A stretch of DNA of 17,411 nucleotides from positions 1-17,411 of the forward strand of contig WTXD01000213.1 in the NCBI GenBank assembly GCA_022496205.1, given 5' to 3'. Source of the DNA: Gloeopeniophorella convolvens. Lineage: Eukaryota; Basidiomycota; Agaricomycetes; Russulales. Of this stretch, positions 9,707-17,411 are shown one piece after another. The number at the start of each line of letters is the position of its first letter. Position 1 is the first letter of the stretch. The translations under genes and the position numbers were made by a program. The notes beneath the pieces were generated by a model, which had not been told where the DNA came from, ran no database searches, and saw only the letters and a list, made by a program, of their open reading frames with translations.

Positions 9707-9817
9707 TTAACCTTCGTCACGATGTCCTTCTCGAAGTTTGAAGAGCGCGCAGGTGCACTGCATAGCAGGCGCCGAGGTGCCCTTGGTGGACGCGTCCGTG
9801 AGCTTTTTGAAGTCCAT
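9707..9817 (-). CDS. Candidate upstream ORF in the GNAT paralog 2 leader
   Basis: A 36-codon frame starting MDFKKLTDASTKG, with an excellent start context (ACCATGG), ends 152 bp before the GNAT start at 9554. It could be a translation-modulating uORF or the first exon of a longer GNAT isoform: an overlapping frame reading ARSSNFEKDIVTK runs to a GTTAAT donor at 9711, and joining to the acceptor at 9600 would continue in frame into FFADAKDSPPPVPDI and the GNAT start, but a frame change inside the small ORF would be needed. No family recognised; it could be chance. Confidence 0.2.
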   Translation of the reverse strand: MDFKKLTDASTKGTSAPAMQCTCALFKLREGHRDEG

Positions 9818-9876
9818 GGTCAGAGGCGAAGCGCGTGTAGTGGTTATGTGGTGGGGAAGAGTCGAATAAGCGCGCA

Positions 9877-10111
9877 ATGGTTCTCTGCGCTTCGGAGTCG
9901 CCGACCTCGCCGACCCGGGCTTCGCCCGGACGGCGAACCCTCAGTCATCTTCACCAGCACTACTCAATGTCCGCGTTCGCACAATGCCTGTGCGGCTGGG
10001 GGAATAAGCAACATGACCACGTACCAAACTTCCAGAGAGGTGCACGCAATGGATCCTAAAGACTAATCGCAGGCGGAGCTCGACGAGCTGATGATCATCG
10101 ACTTGACATGA
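9877..10111 (+). CDS. Candidate small two-exon ORF, unknown
   Basis: Exon 9877-10020, GT-AG intron 10021-10072 (52 nt, with CTAAT near a CAG acceptor), exon 10073-10111, giving about 60 residues ending AELDELMIIDLT. The intron has normal length and the last exon has a coding-like acidic helix, but the first exon overlaps a GC hairpin and has no known domain. The branch-to-acceptor spacing is short. Very uncertain. Confidence 0.12.
9907..9936. repeat. Strong GC-rich hairpin (inverted repeat)
   Basis: TCGCCG at 9907-9912 pairs with CGGCGA at 9931-9936, and CCGGGC at 9915-9920 pairs with GCCCGG at 9924-9929 around a 3-nt loop, with a small AC/A internal loop: 12 base pairs, all but one G-C. The left arm sits in a direct repeat of TCGCCGACC (9898-9906 and 9907-9915). 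Role unknown. Confidence 0.75.
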
Positions 10112-10602
10112 GACCGCTGTCCCGAGCCATAGAGCTTTCTTGTCGGTGCATGACCAGCGTTGCTCGCCTTTGCGTATGAGGCGTCGACAGCGCTCCTCCG
10201 CCGTACCCCGTATTGACCATCCGGCCGCCACAAGGCCGGTACTTGCAGCATCCTAAAGTATTAGCACCACAGGTTCCGGTTCTGGGTCACGGATCTCTTC
10301 ATCTTGCTCTCTCACGCACAACCATCCAATATATCATCGCAGGTATCGTTATTCAGAGTATCATAAGATGTCAGTAGATGGGAATAAGTGGGAATACTAA
10401 AAGTGGTGTAAATGGGACCCAGTCGTGATGATGATCCTCGCTATGATGTTAGAGTAACGCGACTGTGTCGTACGTACTCTACAGTAAGGTACATATGGCA
10501 GTCAGTCGCGCAGCGGTGAGATCTAGCAGTGCAGCCTGCAGGTATTACTTATGGAATATATATCGACCCGAGTTCGGCGGGCGGCGGCCGCTAACACTAG
10601 TG

Positions 10603-13600
10603 CTACCGCTTGCTGAGCGCCTGCAGCTGCACGTACTCGTAGTACCCGCCGCGGAGCTCGAGGAGCTGGTCGTGCGTGCCGTGCTCGCTGACCGCGCCGT
10701 CCTTGATAAAGTAGATGCAGTCCGCGTTCTGGATCGTCGACAGCCGGTGCGCGATCGCGATCGTCGTCCGGCCCTTGGCGGCCCTGTCCAGCGCGTCCTG
10801 GACGACCTTCTCCGAGTTCGAGTCGAGCGCAGACGTCGCCTCGTCCAGGAGCAGGACCTTGGGGTTGCGCAACAGCGCGCGCGCGATGGCGATGCGTTCT
10901 GCTCTCGGGGTTAGCGCTGAGGGAGCAGGCGCTGGGCGCAAAGTGTGCACGCACGCTTCTGTCCTCCGGATAACTGCGAACCCTTTCCACCAACCTCGGT
11001 ATTAAAACCTCTGTAAAAACGCGCTTCAGCGCCTGTTATGGAGAATGACGCTGCGCACACGTACTCAGGCAAGCCCTGGATAAAGTCGAGGATATTCGCG
11101 TTCCGGCAAGCCTCCTCGAGCTCCTCCTGCGTGACCTCCTCCCGCGGCTTCGTCGCGCCGAGCAGAATGTTGAAGCGGATCGTGCCCGCATACAACGTCT
11201 ACAGAAGATGTTGTCAGAAGCAGCTCCGAGAACCCGGGAAAAAGTTCCCTTACCGGTTCCTGCGAAACGAGCGCTAGGTTCTTCCGGTATTCCCGCAGGT
11301 TGAGGTCTGTGATGGGCTTGTTGTCGAGGTAGACCGTGCCCGCCTGGGGATCGTAGAACCGCTCCACTAGCTGGATACTACACGGGTGTTAGCGCGCGCC
11401 ATCAAAGGCTATCACCGACGCAAGCAAGCAAGAGATCGCACGCACACAGTACTCTTCCCGCACCCGCTGGCGCCCACGAGCGCCACGTACGACCCGGGCT
11501 TGACCTCAAGCGACAGCTCACGCAGCACGCGCACGCCCGGGCGCGTGGGGTAGCGGAAGTGGATGCCCTCGAGGCGGACGTGGCCGCGCACGTTCTGGGG
11601 GAGCTTGCCCTCGTCCGACTCCGAGTCGATCTCGGGCGTCGAGTCGAGCAGGCGGATGATGTTCGCGGCCGAGGAGCTCGCAGACGACACGTCCGGCACG
11701 AACGAGAAGGCGTTGCCCGCCTGGATGGAGCCAAAGACGGTGCTCTGCGCGCGCCATTGTCAGCCATCGGGGGGCGCTGGAGAGCGGCTGTACACGCGCA
11801 CCATGATACCGAGGAAGAAGTTTGTCGTCGAGAACTCCCGGAACGACACCAGCCGCGCGCCGTACCAGAACACGAGCGCGGTGACCCAGAACGCGGCCGC
11901 CTGGGAGAGCGCATACAGCAGGTTGCTCCAGATCGCAGTCCTGTTCGACTTGGCCATCGTCTCGCCGAGGCTGTCGCTGTACTGCGCCAGGCAGTCGCCT
12001 TCGCGCGTGAGCGACGCGACAGTGCGGATAGACCCGGCGGCCTCGCACGCGAGCTGCGCGGATGCCTCGTGGGCCTTCTTGTTCTGCTGGTCCTTGAGAA
12101 CGACCACCCGCTGTACAGCTCGAGGTAAGAACAAATCGAAGACCGGAGGCTGCTGATGAGACACACCAGACGGATGTAGCCAGTCGAGAGAACAAAGGGA
12201 AGGCAACCTGTCGAATGATCAGTACATGTCGGCGAAGAGTTCATTGCAGACTCACCTATACCAACAAGGCCAATCTTCCAGATGAAGACGAGACCGAGCA
12301 GGATACCGACGACGAGGGTGGCGAGGCTCTGCAAGATACTATAGCACAGCACCTGAGCAATCTCAGACCGATCTCATGAGGACACACACGCACGCTCCCA
12401 AAGTGATGCCAGCCAAGCCGTAGATCTTCTGCGGGCCATCGCTCAGACTCGACACGATGGCTCCCGTCTGACACAACGTAAGCAATCTAAACGCAGACCT
12501 GAGCAACCAGACTCACGTTGTTCTCGTCCCTGTCAAAGTACTCGACTGAATAGCACATCAGCTACAAGGCACACAAAGCGCATCCGCAAAACAACTGACT
12601 GTCCTGCCGCAGCAGCGCACGGAAACTGCGCATCCGCAGCTTACGCGAGAGCGACGCTGCCGACGTCGCAAAGAAGTAGTTCTGAAAGCCGGTGGCGAAC
12701 AGCGCCACGATGGCGATAACGAAGAGCCTGCCGACGGCATTAGAAACACACGAGCAGGGGACACCGGCGACCCGCGGACTGTAAGTACTCACCACAGCGC
12801 AAAGCGGTCGCCCGAGTGGCGGCGCTCGGCCGCGGTGGGGAGGGAGAAGCCCGTGAGCGCGTGCGCTAGTGGGCGTCGCGTAAGCCGCCGGTCTTGCGCA
12901 GCCGAACCGCACGAACAGAGCATACGCACCGTACACGATACCGAAAGACGGGTAGATCGCCCCGGAGACTGCAAACCGGCACGCTCAGCCCGCTACCCCT
13001 GCGCACAACGACCGGACGCGACTCACTGATAGCAGCCACGGCGCCCAGGAGGTAGTTCTTCCACTCGGACGAGTTGATCTTGCCCATGCGCTTGAAGAGG
13101 TAATAGAAAGTATAGTCCTCCTTCCCCGCGCGCGCCTCCCTCTCGTACTGGCGCTGCTCGAGCGCCGCGCTCGCGAGCGACCGGTGCGTCTCCTGCCGCC
13201 CGAGCGGCACCTCGTCGCGCGGGTCCTTTTCGAACGGCACCTTGACGTCCTCCACCGACTCGTCCGCCGACTCTTCCGCGTCTGCGCCCGAGGTCTCTTC
13301 GATGCGGTCCTCCGTCGCGGCGCCCGCCGTGCTCTCCTGCGCCTCGCGCAGCTTCTGCGCCGCCACGAGGCGCGCGTACGCGCCGCCCTCGTTGCGCAGC
13401 AGCTCGTCGTGGCGGCCCTGCTCGATCACGACGCCCGTCGCCCATGACGTAGATGCAGTCCGCGTCCTTGATCGTCGAGAGGCGATGCGCGATTGTGATC
13501 GTCGTGCGCCCCGCGGCGGCCTTGTCGAGCGCGTTCTGCACGATGCCCTCGGACTGCGTGTCGAGCGCGACGTCGCCTCGTCAAGCAGCAGGATGCGCGG

Positions 13601-15771
13601 GTCCGAGACGATCGCGCGCGCGATCGCAACGCGCTGCTTCTGCCCTCCGGAAAGGAGGAAGCCGCGCTCGCCGACCATCGTGTCGTAGCCGAGCGGGAGC
13701 TTGGAGATGAACGAGTCGGCGTTTGCTTTGATGCAGGCCTCCTTTACGAGTGCGAACTTCTCGTCGGGGCTGGAGTTCTCGTAGGGCGTGCTGATGAGTC
13801 CGTACTCGACGTTGCCTCTGATGGTAGTTGCGAAGAGCGTCGGCTCCTGCGATACCAGTCCGATCTGCGAGCGAAGCCAATTGACGTTGAGGTCCTTGAG
13901 GTTGACACCGTCCAGGTAGACGGCACCAGAAGTCGGATCATAGAAGCGCTCGACGAGGTTAACCGAGGTAGACTTGCCGGACCCAGAGGCCCAACAAGCG
14001 CAGCGGTTTTGCCGGCAGGGAAGGTCAGGTTCAAGTTCTTCACGACTCGCACGTCGGGTCGCGATGGATAGCTGAAATCGACATTCTCGAACCTGATGGT
14101 GCCTTCGACCTTCTCGGGCTTTGAACCCTCCTCGCTCGCAGAATCGATGGAAGGGACGCGATCGATGGTAGCATATAATTTGGCGGCGGCAGCCCGCCCG
14201 TTAGTAATGGCTATGTTTGTCAGTCTGAGACCGCTTTGGCATGAGTAGAAGCTCGAGCGCTCACCTTGCATCTCTGGTGCCATGAGGGCCAGAGAAAACG
14301 ATCCGATGAGGATAGACAAGAATACATTGATGATCTGTCCAGGTGTGGCGTGGCCTTCGTTGATGAGCGTCGTGCCAAAGTCGAAAGCTGGGTGCGGAAC
14401 GCAAGGATTAATAAAAACCAGCCGCACGAGAACCGTGAAACGCTAACCTAGGGCGTAGGCGGAGTAGATGATGAAAAAGAACACCGCGGAACCGCCACCG
14501 TTCCACATCGCAGCCTTTGCATCCATCGTGTAGGCCTTATCGACAGCGCCTTCATACAAAGAGGCAAGGATCGTCTGCGTCCCAAACGCTTTTGCAGTAC
14601 GGATGGAAGAGACGACTTCCTCTGCGATCGTTCCACCATCGGCAACATGCTTGAGGGAGAGCCTGCACAAGGAACGGAAGCTATCAGAAACTACCTCACG
14701 CGCCGCGCTGTGTCACTTACTGCATGTACTTGGATAGGAACTTGCCCATGACTGCGCCAGTGATTATGATGCAGGGGAGAATGGAAGACATAGCCAAGGC
14801 GAGCCTCCAGTTGCGAATGTACGCCAAGACGAAGCCGGCTACAAAGGCTGACAGAAAGTTGACGACGAGGGCGACCTTTTCGGATATACCTTGCTGAACC
14901 AAGTCTGCGAGCGAAGACATCAGGCGCCTCTCGGACTGGGATCTCCGGATGACGTACGGGTATCTGTCTGAATGCGTGTGGCGACTTCTCCCGCCCCAAC
15001 GTTGTCGAAGAACGCGATATCCTGACGGAGGATTGCCTTTAAATAGTGCTCGCGAACACGTTTAGCGGTGAGCTCTGCGGTGTAGACCCATATCTGCATG
15101 TAGATGTACGTGCAGATGAACAGCGCGATGCCTACGATGACATCATGATGAGCGGATGCAACCAATCGGCGATGGAAAAGGTCGCACCGATATATGCCAA
15201 GTAGGACGCATCCTTGGCGGCGGTACGACGGAACGTGGCTGCTGTACTGTCTAGTCTCGCGACCGAGTCAGGGTTGTTCGGGTCGAGAGCGGTCACGGCC
15301 GCGCCAAAAACGACAAAGTCTTGCGTCAGATTACCGAACAGCAAGCTGATCAGCGGCTACAGGATGGCATGTGAGCCTACGACGTGTGCGCAAGACGAGA
15401 GGACGAAGCAGCAGACCTGGGTGACACCAGCCACTGACGCGGCGACCAGGCCGATGGCATTGAGAATGAGTTCGTTCCGCGTGGAGAAGCTTCATGAGCG
15501 AGATTAGCGCATGCGGCGACAGGCAGGGATTCGTGTTCCCAGAAGGACATGCAACTGACCGAAAGAGCTGCGCGAACGAGACGGGGTTGACCTTCTCCTC
15601 CGCAGGTGGGGTGAGCTCGGGACTGGCGGCGCTGTCGGAGACGGAGGCGGCGTAGGTGTCTACCTCCTGCTTTCCTTTTTGCCAGAAGCGGACGCTGAGG
15701 CGGCGCGAGGCGGGTGCGGTGGGGGAGGCGGGTGGGGAGGACTTTTCGCCGGAGGAGTCTTCGGACGGCAT
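10603..15771 (-). CDS. Full-size ABCB/MDR exporter, NBD1 disrupted by three indels
   Basis: ATP-driven membrane exporter of the P-glycoprotein/Pmd1 type (TMD-NBD-TMD-NBD). Exons: 15560-15771, 15417-15489, 15188-15356, 14958-15131, 14721-14904, 14448-14662, 14265-14387, 13027-14210, 12930-12968, 12793-12865, 12600-12727, 12517-12545, 12394-12467, 12256-12338, 12167-12207, 11802-12110, 11446-11744, 11254-11377, 11059-11198, 10955-11010, 10603-10898. All 20 introns are GT-AG and in phase; about 1341 residues if the frame is followed through. NBD1: Walker A near 456-464, [13 protein letters not shown] near 569, [17 protein letters not shown]2: GASGCGKST near 1130, VSQEP, LSGGQ near 1238, [18 protein letters not shown]. 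An acidic linker precedes TMD2. One base is missing at 13990-13992 (Walker A), one missing at 13568 (D-loop), and one extra at 13434-13436. As read, translation stops at 13744 after about 538 residues. Sequencing error or a young pseudogene; substrate unknown. Confidence 0.9.
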
Positions 15772-16403
15772 GGACGTCGAAGGGACGAGTAGCGGAGAGG
15801 GAAAAGAGAAAGGGCCAAGAGGTGCTAAAGACTGACAGGAACATCCAGGTTCCGCATTTGGGTTTTGTACCCATGGCTCAGGTGATGTCGCGTGGAAGCA
15901 GAAGCTGCGGGCCCCGACAGCGCAGCCGTAGGCAGCCGTCCATGATTGACTCGACCGTCCCCTCGTCCCATCGTCCCGCCAAGCTTCCTACCCAGCGCCC
16001 GGCTTGTCCTGACATGGGTTCTGATGCTGCGGTTGTACCAGCGGCGGCTGGTTCCTTGCTGCGCGACGTGCGGGGGGCTGAGGAGGTGGGATTATCGACG
16101 ACCGTATATGGTGCGAGCATTTCCCGATCTCAGATCCGCCGGCATTACGTCCCCTGAGCGCCTATATCGCCCTGCCCTGACTCACTGCTTCGCGCTGGCT
16201 TCGTGCCTGCACAGTGCAAACAGCCTTCAACGTTCTCTTTCTTCAGGCTTCGGCGCTCAGTGCTTCCGTTTCAGCCCTCCAATCCCCCTAGGGACGCGGA
16301 GGTCACTTTAATGTAATGCACCCTACTGAAATATATTATGATGGGAATTCACAGCGATTTTTGATCGTCCGACGTTCGATAGCGCAATGTTGATGAGGCC
16401 GTG

Positions 16404-16437
16404 GCACGGACGCGGGCCGGGAAGACAGGGTCCGTGC
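16404..16437. repeat. Inverted repeat GCACGGA / TCCGTGC in divergent promoter
   Basis: GCACGGA at 16404-16410 and TCCGTGC at 16431-16437 are perfect complements 20 bp apart; a CACGTG overlaps the right arm. It could be a dimeric regulator site; function unknown. Confidence 0.4.
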
Positions 16438-16515
16438 ACGTGCTGGTCCGTGACAGTCGTCGGTCGGTCGTCGGCCTCCAAGGCTCCAACTGTCCCTTTC
16501 TCAAGGAGTGGCCTC

Positions 16516-16572
16516 ATTGGCTGTTCATTGGCCGGAGTGTCGCGCGATAGACTCGTTCCAGTAATCGCCAAT
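16516..16572. promoter_or_regulatory. Cluster of three CCAAT boxes
   Basis: ATTGG at 16516-16520 and 16527-16531 (CCAAT on the minus strand) and CCAAT at 16568-16572, about 360-415 bp before the lipase-like start. CCAAT is the target of the fungal HAP complex; use here is inferred. Confidence 0.4.
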
Positions 16573-16929
16573 CTGAAGTTTGAACGTAGTACCGGACGAT
16601 CAATTCGAAACTTGCTGGGACAGAGTCTCGGATCCCCCAGTCGCTACTTAAAATATTTCAGGGTGTGATTGCGTGCCAGGAGAGTGCTGGGGTACTTAGG
16701 CTCTCGCCTGCTACACGCAGCTCTGCACGCGCGAACGCAATCGCGGAACACAGAATCCGACACCACCTCCTCCAATGCCGAGCGTTCTCTCGGCCTGTTG
16801 GGATGATCACTGGAGCATGCGCGGGGCAGCCCACGTAACCCCAACGTGACTTTGGGGCGCACCACCAGTTTAAGGGGTGCAGCGCGACCCAGACCCACAC
16901 ACGTTTCTCACAGGCTCTCTCCTCTCGCC

Positions 16930-17411
16930 ATGTCCAGCTTCACCGAGGCCTGGCTCCCCGGCCCCAACGCCGCCTCCTTCTACACCCGCACCTACACCCC
17001 CGCCTCGGGCTCCCCGCGCGCCGCCGTCGTCTTCATCCACGGCTTTATCGAGCACGTCGCGCGCTACGAGCACGTGCACCGCCGCTGGGCGGACGCCGGC
17101 TTCGCCGTCTTCACCTTCGACCAGCGCGGCTTTGGCCGCACCGCGCTCGACCCGAAGAAGGCGCCCAGCGCCGTCTACGGGCGCACGGGCGACGCGGACC
17201 AGATCCCGGACATCGCGTGGGCGCTGCGCGTCGCGCAGGAGGCGCACCCCACCGTGCCGCTCTTCCTCATGGGCCACTCCATGGTGCGTGCGCCGTGTCT
17301 ATACGTGCGCTAGCGACGCGTGCTCATGTGCGCGCAGGGCGGCGGCCTCGCCCTGTCGTTCGCAACGCGCGCGAGCACGCAGGACAGCGTCGCGCAGCTG
17401 TCGGGCATCAT
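16930..17411 (+). CDS. Monoglyceride lipase-like serine hydrolase (alpha/beta fold), 5' part
   Basis: The gene runs off the right edge. Exon 1 is 16930-17283 (118 codons), a 54-nt GT-AG intron follows at 17284-17337, and exon 2 starts at 17338. The family (serine aminopeptidase S33/hydrolase_4, including Yju3 and mammalian monoacylglycerol lipase) hydrolyses monoacylglycerols to glycerol and fatty acid. Seen: VVFIHGFIEHVARYE with the oxyanion HG at residues 37-38, FTFDQRGFGRT (strand beta4 loop), and the nucleophile elbow GHSMGGG with Ser117, which the phase-0 intron splits after Met118. The catalytic Asp and His would lie beyond the window. The ATG at 16930 is preceded by CTCGCC and gives a start typical of the family; the frame is open upstream to 16846 but has no earlier ATG there. 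Codon use is strongly GC-ending. It is divergent from the exporter gene. Confidence 0.9.

Larger units (their letters stand above)
9555..10602. other. Spacer between second GNAT gene and exporter 3' end
   Basis: It should contain the promoter and leader of the minus-strand GNAT gene and the 3' UTR of the minus-strand exporter. It holds a strong hairpin at 9907-9936 and two weak coding candidates (9707-9817 minus, 9877-10111 plus), listed separately. No recognised domain. Confidence 0.5.
15772..16929. other. Divergent intergenic region between exporter and lipase-like gene
   Basis: This 1158-bp spacer lies between start codons at 15771 (minus) and 16930 (plus). It carries a cluster of CCAAT boxes, an inverted repeat and a CACGTG E-box (16437-16442). 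The open frames in it overlap in several frames and show no domain; I see no gene. A clear TATA box near either start was not found. Confidence 0.55.

Noticed and set aside
9722..10066. 114-codon plus-strand frame divergent from GNAT paralog 2
   Set aside because: Low-complexity Arg/Ser/Pro content, crosses the hairpin, and no domain; a different two-exon reading of the 3' part is kept only as a very weak candidate.
11559..12156. Two long plus-strand frames opposite exporter TMD2
   Set aside because: Both overlap exons with clear ABC transporter sequence on the minus strand and read as Arg-rich shadows.
13184..13710. Plus-strand frames opposite the NBD1 linker
   Set aside because: Shadows of GC-rich minus-strand coding sequence.
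1..17411. Secondary-metabolite or other functional gene cluster
   Set aside because: An exporter, two acetyltransferases and hydrolases lie together, but there is no synthase, oxidase or pathway regulator, and the gene types are common singletons in basidiomycetes.

Overview
The window looks like nuclear DNA of a filamentous basidiomycete, probably an Agaricomycete. The genes are packed with 45-70 nt GT-AG introns (branch-like CTAAC/CTGAC near CAG or TAG acceptors), several exons are under 50 nt, and coding DNA is GC-rich against more balanced spacers. No prokaryotic, viral or intact transposon gene is visible. The species cannot be fixed from this sequence.

Layout. 1-2739 holds no supportable gene. 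2740-4381 (-) encodes a five-exon type II membrane protein with a WW-ligand-like PPAY motif and eight Thr-Asn repeat units (DUF4097/adhesin-like beta-repeat domain). 5237-7048 (+), divergent from it, is a complete 12-exon secreted GH28 polygalacturonase with all catalytic motifs, a TATA box and two CreA/Mig1-like sites. 7756-8511 (+) and 8766-9554 (-) are tail-to-tail GNAT acetyltransferase paralogs, about 57% identical by eye. The second has lost its last residues to a one-base deletion in a G run. 9555-10602 is a spacer with a strong GC hairpin and weak small-ORF candidates. 10603-15771 (-) is a 21-exon full-size ABCB/MDR exporter (TMD-NBD-TMD-NBD, about 1341 residues if read through) with three single-base indels in NBD1, the first inside the Walker A motif. 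16930 to the right edge (+) is the start of a monoglyceride-lipase-like alpha/beta hydrolase, divergent from the exporter across a 1.16 kb spacer with three CCAAT boxes.

The genes do not form an obvious pathway or cluster; this reads as ordinary gene-dense fungal sequence. The points most worth checking are four frame breaks at short G/C runs (three in the exporter, one in the second GNAT) amid otherwise perfect gene structures, which suggests base-calling errors or very young pseudogenes, and the repeat-bearing membrane protein. I found no convincing new multi-gene system.
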